Below are positions 16,407 through 25,308 of a stretch of 64,000 bases of DNA, one piece after another. The notes under the pieces were generated by a model that saw only the letters and a program-made list of their open reading frames with translations, was not told the origin of the DNA and did no database searches. The position numbers and the translations under genes are program-made. Position 1 is the stretch's first letter. Every line of letters starts with the position of its first letter. The DNA is taken from positions 78,473-142,472 of the forward strand of contig JAKSPT010000001.1 of the NCBI GenBank assembly GCA_024404495.1. The letters run 5' to 3'. The stretch is from Lachnospiraceae bacterium (GTDB taxonomy: Bacteria; Bacillota; Clostridia; Oscillospirales; CAG-272).

Positions 16407-18206
16407 TTATTTCTTATAGTTATAGTAATACTCCCATATCGTATCGCCGAAATAGCCGAGCCTTTTTTCAAGCCAGTTACGGTATTCTTCGTATTTGCCG
16501 TCGTAATCCTTGTCTGCCCGACCCGTGACCGTTTCGCTCATGGCGACAGAATCGCGGTTCTCCTCAAAGACCCGGTCGTAAACGCCGCCGCTCTCCAGCA
16601 TTGCGCCGAGCGCGGGATATACCGTTTCCTCAAAGAATCCGACCGCCGCGTCCCGGAAAGATTCGATCGTGAAGCACTGCTGATAATACTCGAATCTGGT
16701 GACCTTTCCGCTGTCGTGCTTTTTCAGATATCCGACGTTCGTGAGATACCACAGCTCCGCCTCCGGAAGCGAACCGATCCAGTCGATCGTGTTGTCGTAA
16801 TCCCAGAGCGGACCCGCGAACAGCTTTTCCGACCGTTCGTCCTCGGGCTTGAAGAAGAAGCAGCTCGAAGCGAGCGCGTCGGTGTTTCTGAAAATCTCGT
16901 CGATAAAGTAGCGGCTGATAAAAGAATCCATATCCATATACTCGTCGTAGGATTTTCCGGTCAGCCGGTTGACCCCGTCCTTTTCGTATATGGAATCCTC
17001 AAACTGCTGAAACAGGGAGGAGATATATTCCATTTCCTCTTTCGACGCAAATTCCGGGGAATGGACGGTAAAATACTGTCCTCTCGTCGTCCGGAACCAG
17101 CAGTTTCCGCTCGTGGTCGCCCTTTCCCGCGTGTCTTTTTCGATCAGATAGCCGCCGGTGATATCCTCGGGAGAGGTCACGCCCCGATAATACGTCAGGT
17201 CGATTTTACCGGAAAAGACGTCGGGATCCCGGTATTCGGCGCTCGTCAGCACGAGTTCCTCCTCACCGATTTCGTTCCGGTCGTCAAGATCGTTCATTTC
17301 CACCCTGCCCTCGCCGACGGTGATCTTTTCAAGGAACAGATACGACCCGGTGTACGCACCGTTCATAAAAACATCGACGGGCATATACTGCGGCGTGATC
17401 GCGCCGATCGCATTTGCGGCAAGAAGCGCCATCTGATACCGGAGCATCGTGGGGTCCTTGTAGCACGGAACGATGACCCATTTCTTCCCTTTTCCGAAGC
17501 CGAACAGGTCCGCTTTTTTCTCAAGACCGATCAGAAACGTCTGCTTTTCGGTGTTCCACGAGGCGTTTCCTCTGCCCCGGAACAGCGCCGTCCCCGCCCG
17601 CTCCGCGTCGTTTTCGACCGAAACAAAGGTGTTTTTCACGCCGAGCGCCTCGGCTTTTGCGTCTGTCATCGACAGGATGAAATCCCCGAAGCATTCCTTC
17701 CCCTTGTTTTCGGTTTTTCTCATATCGGCGATCGTACCGTAGGCTTCGTCAATATTGAAAAACAGCGACGGAGAGTCGGACTGCATGACCGCAAGCGTAT
17801 AGCCGACACCGTTGATCTTCACGGTCGGCATATCGGTTCCGTCCGAGCAGTCGACCGTCATATACGCGTCGTCTTCTCCGTCCCTGACACCGGCAAGCGT
17901 GAGCTTTGACCGATCCACCCGGCAGGGCAGGAAAAACGTGATCTTCTTTTTCGCCGCGTCGGTCTTCGCGGGGATATCGTAATACGCGCCCTCGTTGTAT
18001 TTGCAGGGAAGATAAACGGATTCACAGTCGAGGGAATTCGCGAGCATCCCTTCCGGGACCTCTTCCCAGTCGATATACGGCGCCTCCGTTTCGGGCGCCT
18101 GCGTTTCTCCGGGAGTCTCGGCGTCGGTGCCCGTGCTCCGATGCTCCCCGCAGGCGAACAGAACAGCCGGCAGGAGCAGCAGCGACAAAAACAAATATCT
18201 TTTCAT
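16407..18206 (-). CDS. CotH-kinase-family lipoprotein
   Basis: 599 residues. Signal peptide and lipobox (LLPAVLFAC), a Thr/Pro/Glu linker to about residue 45, then a CotH domain. Recognition comes from RGRGNASWN near 207 with the following KQTFLIGLEKKADLFGFGKGKKW, the SYLFLEKI segment near 290, and GPLWDYDNTIDW near 469, which carries the metal-binding acidic residues of CotH protein kinases. Known relatives phosphorylate spore-coat proteins or sit in cellulosomes and surface proteins; a lipid anchor puts this one outside the membrane, where ATP supply is unclear. It lies 54 bases downstream of the Dabb gene on the same strand and is probably co-transcribed. Only a weak hairpin with T-runs follows. 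Confidence 0.88.
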   Translation of the reverse strand: MKRYLFLSLLLLPAVLFACGEHRSTGTDAETPGETQAPETEAPYIDWEEVPEGMLANSLDCESVYLPCKYNEGAYYDIPAKTDAAKKKITFFLPCRVDRSKLTLAGVRDGEDDAYMTVDCSDGTDMPTVKINGVGYTLAVMQSDSPSLFFNIDEAYGTIADMRKTENKGKECFGDFILSMTDAKAEALGVKNTFVSVENDAERAGTALFRGRGNASWNTEKQTFLIGLEKKADLFGFGKGKKWVIVPCYKDPTMLRYQMALLAANAIGAITPQYMPVDVFMNGAYTGSYLFLEKITVGEGRVEMNDLDDRNEIGEEELVLTSAEYRDPDVFSGKIDLTYYRGVTSPEDITGGYLIEKDTRERATTSGNCWFRTTRGQYFTVHSPEFASKEEMEYISSLFQQFEDSIYEKDGVNRLTGKSYDEYMDMDSFISRYFIDEIFRNTDALASSCFFFKPEDERSEKLFAGPLWDYDNTIDWIGSLPEAELWYLTNVGYLKKHDSGKVTRFEYYQQCFTIESFRDAAVGFFEETVYPALGAMLESGGVYDRVFEENRDSVAMSETVTGRADKDYDGKYEEYRNWLEKRLGYFGDTIWEYYYNYKK

Positions 18207-18260
18207 GATCCGAAGCTTCCTTTTGCATATCGTATCCGCCGTCCGGAGCGGGAACGCTTT

Positions 18261-18575
18261 TTACCGGTCCGCCCACGCGGACTCCGCGCAGTCAAAGATC
18301 GCCTTCGCGGCGATGAGACCGGAATAGGTTTCCTTCCACGTCAGGTGCGGCTCGCTTTTATCGTAGGCGGGGAGCGCGTCTTCCTCCATCGTGACGACGA
18401 TCATCAGATCGTAACGGTTCGGGCGGTCGGTCACGTTCGTCAGGTACTTCACTCCATACACGCCGTCAAGCGCTTTCGTCCGGTCGAAGATCGCGCGGAT
18501 CCCCGGCAGCAGCGCCTCTTTTTCGGTCACCGTTTCGTTCCATTTCACAAGGATACAGTGATTGATCTTTCCCAT
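18261..18575 (-). CDS. Dabb (stress-responsive A/B barrel) domain protein
   Basis: 104 residues forming a single dimeric ferredoxin-like barrel: MGKINHCILVKWNETVTEKE at the start, GVYGVKYLTNV in the middle and YDLMIVVTMEEDALPAYDKSEPHLTWKE near the end match the Dabb family. These small cytoplasmic proteins have varied or unknown roles, from cyclases to stress proteins. GGAGG precedes the ATG. It is the first gene of a short minus-strand unit with the CotH lipoprotein; no functional tie is evident. Confidence 0.85.
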   Translation of the reverse strand: MGKINHCILVKWNETVTEKEALLPGIRAIFDRTKALDGVYGVKYLTNVTDRPNRYDLMIVVTMEEDALPAYDKSEPHLTWKETYSGLIAAKAIFDCAESAWADR

Positions 18576-18601
18576 CGTTTTATCCTCCGCCCTTTTTCCT
18601 T

Positions 18602-18630
18602 ATTTTAGCACGGAAATCGGTTTTCGTCAA
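18602..18630 (-). promoter_or_regulatory. Promoter of the Dabb-CotH unit
   Basis: On the minus strand: TTGACG (18630-18625), 17 bases, TAAAAT (18607-18602). It is divergent from the SHOCT-gene promoter 14 bases away. Confidence 0.75.
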
Positions 18631-18643
18631 TAAAAGGTTTTTC

Positions 18644-18672
18644 TTGCATTGTTCGGGAAAACGTGGTATAAT
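18644..18672 (+). promoter_or_regulatory. Promoter of the SHOCT-type gene
   Basis: TTGCAT, 17 bases, TATAAT, with TG one base upstream of the -10. Confidence 0.85.
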
Positions 18673-18702
18673 GGAATCCAATAAATCGCAGGAGGCAACA
18701 TT

Positions 18703-19032
18703 ATGTTTTCAAATATCGGGCACAAAATCAAGAACCTTGCCATTCTTTTCGCCGTCTTGGGTATCATTGCCTCGATCCTTTTGGGAGTGTATCTGCTCGA
18801 AAATGAATATTCCGCAGGGGGACCCGTACTGATCCTCGGACCGCTTTCCGCATGGATCGGAAGTTTCGTTTTGTACGGATTCGGAGAACTGATTGAAACC
18901 GTCACCGACATTGATCAAAAGCTCAGAGAATTATCATCCGCAAAAAACGATCCGGATGCCGGAATCAAGAAGCTGCGGGAGCAGGGTCTTATTACAGAAG
19001 AAGAATATCTGACCGCTATTTCAAAAAAATGA
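18703..19032 (+). CDS. Small membrane protein with C-terminal SHOCT-like motif
   Basis: 109 residues after AGGAGG. Two membrane segments (about residues 10-30 and 42-62) are followed by a charged helix and the tail IKKLREQGLITEEEYLTAISKK, which is the SHOCT short oligomerisation motif (a leucine-rich helix, turn, acidic helix ending in KK). Proteins of this layout are common in Firmicutes; the tail probably mediates self-association. No function is known. It is a single-gene transcript with its own promoter and the shared bidirectional terminator at 19045. Confidence 0.8.
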   Translation: MFSNIGHKIKNLAILFAVLGIIASILLGVYLLENEYSAGGPVLILGPLSAWIGSFVLYGFGELIETVTDIDQKLRELSSAKNDPDAGIKKLREQGLITEEEYLTAISKK

Positions 19033-19044
19033 TCTATTCACACA

Positions 19045-19076
19045 AAAACCGCCCCGGATCGTTCCGGAGCGGTTTT
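19045..19076. terminator. Bidirectional terminator between SHOCT gene and P-type ATPase
   Basis: AAAACCGC...GCGGTTTT with an inner CCGGA/TCCGG stem and TCGT loop. A-run on the left and T-run on the right make it work for both convergent genes. Confidence 0.9.
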
Positions 19077-19090
19077 ATGATGGAATGGGA

Positions 19091-21733
19091 TCAGTCCTTG
19101 TTCTTCTTCACCGCGGAGGTGATCGCCTTGACGATCTCGACGATCGGGATCACGAGGAAGGCAAGACCGAGAGCGACTGCGTATTCCGCGAGCGTGATCG
19201 CTTCAAAGTGGAAGAGAGTGCGGAGCGCGGGGACCGCGATGACGGCGGTGCTGAGGATGAGGGAGAAGATCATCGCGCCGAAGAGGGCGAGATTGTGGGT
19301 CTTCAGCTTGAAGATCGAGTGGAACTGGGAGCGCATATTGTAGGCGTGGAAGATCTCCGCCATCGACATCGTGAGGAACGCCATCGTGGTGCCGGCCATG
19401 AACTTGTCTTCGATCGAGCCGAGCTCCAGAACGCCGGAGTAGCCGAGCCAGTAGGCGATGAGGGTCAGCGCGGTGACCATCACGCCCTGATAGATGACGG
19501 CGGCGCCGACACCGTTCGAGAAGATGCCTTCCTTCTGATCACGAGGCTTACGCTTCATGATATTGGGCTCGCCCTTTTCCAGTCCGAGCGCGAGCGCCGG
19601 AAGGCTGTCGGTGATGAGGTTGATGAAGAGCAGGTGGATCGGTTCGAGGACGGGATGTACCGCGCCGAGGATCAGCGTCGTGATAAAGAGGGTCAGGACC
19701 TCGCTGAGGTTGGAGGAGAGGAGGAAGTGGATCGCCTTGCGGATATTGTCGTAGACGCGGCGGCCTTCCTCAACGGCGGAAACGATGGTGGCGAAGTTAT
19801 CGTCGGCGAGGATCATATCCGCGACGTTCTTGGTAACGTCGGTACCCGTGATGCCCATACCGATACCGATATCCGCGTTCTTGATCGAGGGCGCGTCGTT
19901 GACGCCGTCACCGGTCATCGCGGTGATCTTGCCCTGATTTCTCCACGCGTTGACGATGCGGACCTTATGCTCGGGCTGCACGCGCGCGTAGACCGAATAT
20001 TTCGTGATGTTCGCGTTCAGCTCCTCGTCGGAGAGCTTGTTCAGATCGGCGCCGGTGATCGCCTCGGAGGGATCGGAAAGGATACCGAGGGACTTTGCGA
20101 TCGCGACGGCGGTATCGCGGTGGTCGCCGGTGATCATGACCGGACGGATGCCTGCCGCGGCGCAGAGCGCGACGGCGTCCTTGACCTCGGGACGGATGGG
20201 GTCGATCATCCCGCACAGACCGATGAAGGTCAGATCCTGCTCGAGCGCGTCGGGCGTGTAATCGGCGGGCTTTTCGTCGTATTCACGGTAAGCAGCCGCG
20301 AGCACGCGGAGCGCCTGGGAAGCGAAGGCGGTGTTCTGCGCGAGGATCTCCACGCGGTGGGCGTCGGTCATTTCCTCGACTCTGCCGTCAACAAAGATCT
20401 TCGTGCAGCATTTCAGCACCTCGTCGGGCGCGCCCTTGGTGTACTGAACGAAGCCGTTCACTCTCTCGTGGACGGTGGACATCATCTTACGCATCGAGTC
20501 GAAGGGGGCTTCGCCGACGCGGGGGTACTTGTTCTTGAGCGCGGGCTTCTTCAGACCGAGCTTGGTCGCGTAGTTGACGAGCGCGCATTCGGTGGGCTCG
20601 CCGACCGCTTCCTCTGTTTCGTCGGGCTCGGCGTCGGAGCAGAGGGTCATCGCGGCGGCAAGGAGCTTATCCTCGCCGTAGTGGTCCACGACGGTCATCT
20701 TGTTCTGGGTCAGAGTGCCGGTCTTATCCGAGCAGATGATCTGCGTGCAGCCGAGGGTCTCGACCGCGGTCAGGCGGCGGACGATGGCGTTGCGCTTGGA
20801 CATCTTGGTGACGCCGATCGAAAGAACGATGGTCACGACGGCGACCAGACCCTCCGGGATCGCGGCGACCGCGAGGGAGACCGCGAGCATAAAGGTGGGA
20901 AGGATCGATTCGAGGGTGAATTCGCCCGCCTTCAGCATCCCGACGGCAAACATAACGACGCAGATGCCGAGGACGAGGAAGGTGAGGATCTTGGAGAGCT
21001 GGTTGAGCTTCTGCTGAAGCGGGGTGGCGGAATCCTCCGCCTGATTGATCGCGTCCGCGATCTTACCCATTTCGGTGTTCATACCGGTGCCGGTAATGAC
21101 CGCCTTGCCGCGTCCGTAAACGACCGAGCTGCCCATGTAGATCATGTTCTTGCGGTCGCCGAGGGGCGTTTCGTCCTCGCCGCGGATGGTGGCGTCGGTC
21201 TTTTCGACCGGGACCGATTCACCGGTCAGCGCGGACTCTTCGATCTTCAGAGAGGCACATTCGAGGATGCGTCCGTCTGCCGGGACCGCGTCGCCCGCTT
21301 CGAGCAGGACGATATCGCCGACGACGAGCTCTTCGGACTTGATCACGCGGACCTGCCCGTCACGCAGGACGTGCGAGGTCGCGGCGGACATCTTTTTTAG
21401 CGCTTCGAGCGCCGCCTCCGCCTTGCTCTCCTGCACGACGCCGAGAACCGTGTTGAGCACGACGACGAACAGGATGATGAACACGTCCGCCATCGATTCG
21501 CCGGAAACCTTTGCGGTAATCGCGGAAATAATTGCCGCCGCGATCAGAACGAGGACCATCGGGTCGATGAGCTGCTTGATGAAACGGTGCAGCAGCGTCT
21601 CCTTCTTCGCCTCGACCAGCTTGTTGGCACCGTTTTCCGCCAGCCTTTTTTCGGCTTCGGCGGAGGAAAGACCTTCCTCGGTGCTCTTCACCTCGTCAAG
21701 GACGTGCCCTCTTGAGAAATGCCAGAAATCCAT
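19091..21733 (-). CDS. P2-type cation-transporting ATPase, probably manganese/calcium exporter
   Basis: 880 residues. Cation-ATPase N-terminal domain, actuator loop with TGES near 181, phosphorylation motif DKTGTLT near 333, hinge GDGVNDAPSIKNADIGIGMG, and about ten membrane segments. It has the length and features of SERCA/PMCA-type Ca2+ ATPases. The gene lies behind a yybP-ykoY-type riboswitch, which senses Mn2+; P-type ATPases under this riboswitch (YoaB of Lactococcus) are implicated in manganese export. I therefore infer Mn2+ (perhaps also Ca2+) efflux from the cytoplasm. It is a single-gene transcript ending at the bidirectional terminator. Confidence 0.93.
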   Translation of the reverse strand: MDFWHFSRGHVLDEVKSTEEGLSSAEAEKRLAENGANKLVEAKKETLLHRFIKQLIDPMVLVLIAAAIISAITAKVSGESMADVFIILFVVVLNTVLGVVQESKAEAALEALKKMSAATSHVLRDGQVRVIKSEELVVGDIVLLEAGDAVPADGRILECASLKIEESALTGESVPVEKTDATIRGEDETPLGDRKNMIYMGSSVVYGRGKAVITGTGMNTEMGKIADAINQAEDSATPLQQKLNQLSKILTFLVLGICVVMFAVGMLKAGEFTLESILPTFMLAVSLAVAAIPEGLVAVVTIVLSIGVTKMSKRNAIVRRLTAVETLGCTQIICSDKTGTLTQNKMTVVDHYGEDKLLAAAMTLCSDAEPDETEEAVGEPTECALVNYATKLGLKKPALKNKYPRVGEAPFDSMRKMMSTVHERVNGFVQYTKGAPDEVLKCCTKIFVDGRVEEMTDAHRVEILAQNTAFASQALRVLAAAYREYDEKPADYTPDALEQDLTFIGLCGMIDPIRPEVKDAVALCAAAGIRPVMITGDHRDTAVAIAKSLGILSDPSEAITGADLNKLSDEELNANITKYSVYARVQPEHKVRIVNAWRNQGKITAMTGDGVNDAPSIKNADIGIGMGITGTDVTKNVADMILADDNFATIVSAVEEGRRVYDNIRKAIHFLLSSNLSEVLTLFITTLILGAVHPVLEPIHLLFINLITDSLPALALGLEKGEPNIMKRKPRDQKEGIFSNGVGAAVIYQGVMVTALTLIAYWLGYSGVLELGSIEDKFMAGTTMAFLTMSMAEIFHAYNMRSQFHSIFKLKTHNLALFGAMIFSLILSTAVIAVPALRTLFHFEAITLAEYAVALGLAFLVIPIVEIVKAITSAVKKNKD

Positions 21734-21782
21734 GATGTTTCCCTTCCTTATAATAATAATTTTACGGATTCATCCGGGAGCA

Positions 21783-21912
21783 TAAAAAAACCGAGCCCCA
21801 TGTATGCGAAAAACACATACATAAGTCTCGTTCTTTCATTCAAGCCAGACGTTTTCACGTCAGTGCTGTTGACTTGAAACGCGGTGACCCGCGCAAACTA
21901 CTCCCCTATATA
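21783..21912 (-). promoter_or_regulatory. yybP-ykoY manganese riboswitch with terminator
   Basis: On the minus strand the leader begins with GGGGAGTAG (21906-21898), continues through GTCAACAGCACTGACGTGAAAACGTC, and ends in CGAG-ACTT-ATGTATG...CATACAT-GGGG-CTCG plus seven T residues (hairpin 21830-21792). The 5' GGGGAGUAG block and the downstream GUCAACA block are the conserved junction pieces of the Mn2+-sensing yybP-ykoY class. The terminal hairpin is an intrinsic terminator about 50 bases before the start codon, so Mn2+ binding likely prevents termination. Confidence 0.87.
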
Positions 21913-21936
21913 CGTCCGGTCCTCCCGAACGGTTTT

Positions 21937-21965
21937 ATTGTATCACAGCCTATGCGGGTTTGCAA
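21937..21965 (-). promoter_or_regulatory. Promoter of the riboswitch-ATPase transcript
   Basis: Minus strand TTGCAA (21965-21960), 17 bases, TACAAT (21942-21937) with TG before the -10. Confidence 0.8.
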
Positions 21966-22035
21966 GACGTTTTGTGCCCCTTCTCCATAATTTACAATTC
22001 GTTCACAAAGGGGGCTTTTTCCTTCCCCGCCCCGC

Positions 22036-22064
22036 TTGACAAGTTCACACCGCGAGGCTATAAT
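22036..22064 (+). promoter_or_regulatory. Promoter of rimO-pgsA-ytqB
   Basis: TTGACA, 17 bases, TATAAT; consensus at all twelve positions. Confidence 0.92.
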
Positions 22065-22112
22065 ATAGAAGGAAAGATAACGTCATTATCTCCGAAAGGA
22101 ATCCGATACGGT

Positions 22113-23465
22113 ATGGAAGAAGAAAAAGCACTCAAGGTAGGCTTCGTCTCTCTCGGCTGCCCGAAGAATACCATCGACACCGAGGTCATGCTCGCAGAGC
22201 TCCACGACGCGGGATTTGAGATCACGGGCGAGGACATTGAAGCCGATATCATCATCGTCAATACCTGCGCCTTCATCGAAAGCGCAAAGAAAGAATCCAT
22301 CGACAACATCCTCGATCTCGCGTGGCTCAAGGAGAACCGGAACCTGCGCGGCATCATCTGCACCGGCTGTATGGCGCAGCGCTACCCGGACGAGATCGAA
22401 AAGGAGCTGCCCGAGGTGGATGCCATCGTCGGCACCGGCTCGATCCACGATATCGTGGAGGCGGTCAAAGCGGTCGCTGCGGGCAAAAAGTACCGCTCGG
22501 TCAAGCCGAACGAGGAGCTCGTCCTCGGCGGAGACCGCGTCGTCACCACGCCCGACTACATGGCATATCTGAAGATCGCGGAGGGCTGCGACAACCGCTG
22601 CACCTACTGCGCAATCCCCTCGATCCGCGGTCCCTTCCGCTCCCGCCCGATGGAGGATATCGTGAACGAGGCGAAGGTCCTCGAATCGCTCGGCACGAAG
22701 GAGCTGATCCTCGTCGCGCAGGATACCTCCCGCTACGGCATCGACCTCTACGGCTCCTACAAGCTCCACGAGCTGATCCGGAAGATCACCGATGAGACCT
22801 CGATCCCGTGGATCCGCCTCCTCTACTGCTACCCCGACAAGATCACCGACGAACTGGTCGCCGAGATCCGGGACAATCCCCGCGTTCTCCGCTATATCGA
22901 CCTGCCGATCCAGCACATCAGCGATAAGATGCTCCGCGCGATGAACCGCCACGGCGACGGCAGTCTGATCCGTGAGGTCGTCGCGAAGCTCCGCCGCGAG
23001 ATCCCCGATATCGTGCTCCGCACCACCGTCATCGTCGGCTTCCCCGGCGAGACCGAGGAGGACTTCGAGGAGCTCTGTGATTTCGTCGCCGAGACCAAAT
23101 TCGACCGCTTCGGCGCCTTCCCCTACTCCCGCGAGGAGGGGACCGCCGCCTACGACCTGCCCGATCAGATCGACGAGCAGGTGAAGCAGGACCGTTACGA
23201 TCAGATCATGCGCCTGCAGGCAAACATCCACGAGCAGAAGAACGAGGAAAAGCTCCGCACCAATATCACCGTCCTCTGCGAGGGCTACGATGCCGTTTCC
23301 GAGTCGTACTACGGCAGATCCGCCGCGGACGCGCCCGATATCGACGGCAAGGTGTGGTTCTCCTCGTCGAAAAAGCTCGCCGAGGGCGAATTCGTCACCG
23401 TCCGCGTCACCGACGTCATTGATTATGACCTCGTCGGCATCGCGAAGTTCCCCAAAAAGGCGTGA
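22113..23465 (+). CDS. rimO: Ribosomal protein S12 methylthiotransferase RimO
   Basis: 450 residues, started at MEEEKALKVGFVSLGCPKN with GAAAGGA upstream; an open extension to 21960 crosses the promoter and is rejected. The enzyme adds a methylthio group to an aspartate of S12 using two [4Fe-4S] clusters. The N-terminal domain has the cysteines of SLGCPKN, NTCAFIESAK and CTGCMAQRY; the radical-SAM cluster motif CDNRCTYC is near residue 159; a TRAM-like domain closes the protein. PIRGPFRSR-type and VGFPGETEEDF segments separate RimO/MiaB from other radical-SAM proteins, and GCPKN favours RimO. First gene of an operon with pgsA and the ytqB-like gene. Confidence 0.95.
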   Translation: MEEEKALKVGFVSLGCPKNTIDTEVMLAELHDAGFEITGEDIEADIIIVNTCAFIESAKKESIDNILDLAWLKENRNLRGIICTGCMAQRYPDEIEKELPEVDAIVGTGSIHDIVEAVKAVAAGKKYRSVKPNEELVLGGDRVVTTPDYMAYLKIAEGCDNRCTYCAIPSIRGPFRSRPMEDIVNEAKVLESLGTKELILVAQDTSRYGIDLYGSYKLHELIRKITDETSIPWIRLLYCYPDKITDELVAEIRDNPRVLRYIDLPIQHISDKMLRAMNRHGDGSLIREVVAKLRREIPDIVLRTTVIVGFPGETEEDFEELCDFVAETKFDRFGAFPYSREEGTAAYDLPDQIDEQVKQDRYDQIMRLQANIHEQKNEEKLRTNITVLCEGYDAVSESYYGRSAADAPDIDGKVWFSSSKKLAEGEFVTVRVTDVIDYDLVGIAKFPKKA

Positions 23466-23500
23466 GCCGCGTCAGATCAAGAAAGAAGGATAAACATCCG

Positions 23501-24115
23501 ATGAAAGAAACCTCCACCGCGGCGTCCGAAAAGAAGCCGCTTCTGAACCTGCCGAATAAGCTCACTCTGCTGCGTATGGTTCTCGTTCCGGTCTGTATGT
23601 TCGTCATTATGGCGGAATTCATCCCCGAGCTGTGGGCACGCATCATCGGGACGGCGGTCTTTATCCTGACCTCCCTCACCGATATGCTCGACGGCAAGAT
23701 CGCGAGAAAATACCATCTGATCACCGATTTCGGCAAATTCCTCGACCCCGTCGCGGATAAGCTGCTCGTCATCGGCACGATGCTCGCCGTTCTTGTACGC
23801 GTCAGGACCGTTCCGGTCTTCCCGATCGTCCTCTCGGTCGCGCTCTTCATCGTCATCTTCCGCGAGCTCGCCGTCACCTCCCTCCGTATGATCGTGAACG
23901 GAAACGGCATCGTCGTCGCCGCCGGCTGGCTCGGAAAGATCAAGACCGTCTCGCAGATGGTCTCCATCGTCTGTATGCTCGTTGAGCCGCTGATTCTGCC
24001 GAAGGACGGTATGATCCTCTCCTATATCACCGTCTCCTTTATGGCGTTCATGACGCTCTGGTCGGGCATCGACTACTTCCGCCAGTACTGGAAATTCCTC
24101 GATCCCAGAAAGTGA
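23501..24115 (+). CDS. pgsA: CDP-diacylglycerol-glycerol-3-phosphate 3-phosphatidyltransferase
   Basis: 204 residues, started at the ATG ten bases after AGAAGGA. The CDP-alcohol phosphotransferase signature D-x2-DG-x2-AR-x8-G-x3-D-x3-D is present from about residue 61 (DMLDGKIARKYHLITDFG, then KFLDPVADK). Five or six membrane segments fit the family. It makes phosphatidylglycerol phosphate in the membrane. Adjacency to rimO is common in Firmicutes, which supports the assignment. Confidence 0.93.
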   Translation: MKETSTAASEKKPLLNLPNKLTLLRMVLVPVCMFVIMAEFIPELWARIIGTAVFILTSLTDMLDGKIARKYHLITDFGKFLDPVADKLLVIGTMLAVLVRVRTVPVFPIVLSVALFIVIFRELAVTSLRMIVNGNGIVVAAGWLGKIKTVSQMVSIVCMLVEPLILPKDGMILSYITVSFMAFMTLWSGIDYFRQYWKFLDPRK

Positions 24116-24122
24116 AAACGAT

Positions 24123-24674
24123 ATGATAGACCTTCTGACGCTTGAAAAACAGCTTATTTCCCCCCACGTGAAAAAGGGCGGCACCGCCGTCGATTTCACG
24201 ATGGGAAACGGACACGATACCCTTTGGCTCTCAAACGCCGTCGGCGAGGAGGGCAAGGTTTACGCCTTCGATATCCAGAAGCAGGCGCTCGAAAGCACTG
24301 AAAAGCTGCTTTCCTCCTCTGACTGCCCCAAAAACTATACGCTGATCCGCGATTCCCACGCAAACGTGATGAACTACGTCAAGGAACCGATCTGCGCGGG
24401 ACTCTTCAACCTCGGCTATCTGCCGGGCGGCGATAAGTCGATCACCACCCTCCGCCCCTCCACGAAGGCGGCGGTCGACGCGGCGATCGAGCTGCTCGCA
24501 CCCGACGGCGGTCTCCTCATCGCGGTCTACCCCGGTCACGAGGAGGGCACCCTCGAGGGGCAGATGCTCACCGAGCACCTCGCGGAATTCAACCGCTATA
24601 AGATGTGCATCTCGAAGTTCCGCATCGTCAATTCCCCCACTTCTCCCTTCTTCTTCCTCGTGGAGAAAAAGTAA
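24123..24674 (+). CDS. Class I SAM-dependent methyltransferase, YtqB family
   Basis: 183 residues beginning seven bases after pgsA. The SAM-binding glycine motif DFTMGNGHDT lies at about residues 24-33, the acidic ribose-binding DIQKQ near 50, and FNLGYLPGGDKSITT near 97, the signature of the YtqB/putative rRNA methylase family (PF06962). YtqB-type enzymes act on tRNA anticodon wobble uridine modification in Bacillus; the substrate here is inferred. Last gene of the rimO operon, closed by a strong terminator. Confidence 0.87.
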   Translation: MIDLLTLEKQLISPHVKKGGTAVDFTMGNGHDTLWLSNAVGEEGKVYAFDIQKQALESTEKLLSSSDCPKNYTLIRDSHANVMNYVKEPICAGLFNLGYLPGGDKSITTLRPSTKAAVDAAIELLAPDGGLLIAVYPGHEEGTLEGQMLTEHLAEFNRYKMCISKFRIVNSPTSPFFFLVEKK

Positions 24675-24691
24675 ACCGTACATAAAAATCT

Positions 24692-24735
24692 GCCCGAAGC
24701 GTTTTGATCATCCGGAACGCTTCGGGCGTTTTTTT
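24692..24735. terminator. Terminator between ytqB-like gene and spoVT
   Basis: A 12-bp perfect stem GCCCGAAGCGTT/AACGCTTCGGGC followed by seven T residues; an AAAAA run on the left lets it serve the convergent spoVT as well. Confidence 0.93.
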
Positions 24736-24736
24736 A

Positions 24737-25276
24737 TCAGGTTTCCATCTGCTTGCCGAGGAAGGACGCCGCCGTGCGGATCAGTTTTTCCTCAAGATTC
24801 GGGTCGGGACGCGCGTTCTGCGAGGAGAGCGACACGACCGAGCCGGTCACGTCCCCGTCGGTAATGATCGGCATCACGCAGGAGGCGTAGTACGAGGAGG
24901 CATCGTGCGTGGGGAAGACGCGGCTGCCGTCGGACGGCTGATAGAGGGAGCGTCCCTCCATGATCTTTTCGAGTTCATCCGAAAGACGCTTGTCCTGATA
25001 CTCCCGCTTCGGGATGCCCGCGCAGGCGATGATCGAGTCCCGGTCGGTGATCGCCACGGACAGATCGCAGGTCTTATGAAGCGCGTCGGCGTATTTCGCC
25101 GCGAATTCGTTCATCTCCCCGATCGGGGAATATTTCTTGAAGATGACCTCGCCCTCTCTGTCGGTGTAGATTTCGAGCGGGTCCCCCTCCCGTATCCGCA
25201 TCGTGCGGCGGATCTCCTTCGGGATCACGACCCTGCCGAGGTCGTCGATGCGTCTGACAATTCCGGTTGCTTTCAT
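24737..25276 (-). CDS. spoVT: Stage V sporulation protein T
   Basis: 179 residues. N-terminal AbrB-type swapped-hairpin DNA-binding domain (MKATGIVRRIDDLGRVVIPKEIRRTMRIREGDPLEIYTD), then a C-terminal GAF-like domain (residues 55-178), the exact SpoVT layout and length. It is a forespore transcription factor that tunes sigma-G-dependent genes. Its presence indicates that this lineage can make, or recently made, endospores. The upstream sequence contains a candidate forespore promoter. Confidence 0.94.
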   Translation of the reverse strand: MKATGIVRRIDDLGRVVIPKEIRRTMRIREGDPLEIYTDREGEVIFKKYSPIGEMNEFAAKYADALHKTCDLSVAITDRDSIIACAGIPKREYQDKRLSDELEKIMEGRSLYQPSDGSRVFPTHDASSYYASCVMPIITDGDVTGSVVSLSSQNARPDPNLEEKLIRTAASFLGKQMET

Positions 25277-25308
25277 TTATGGTTCCTTTCTTTCGGTTTT
25301 TCTGCCTG

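Noticed and set aside
19085..21400. A 771-codon plus-strand frame opposite the P-type ATPase
   Set aside because: The minus strand carries every P-type ATPase motif; the other frame is antisense.
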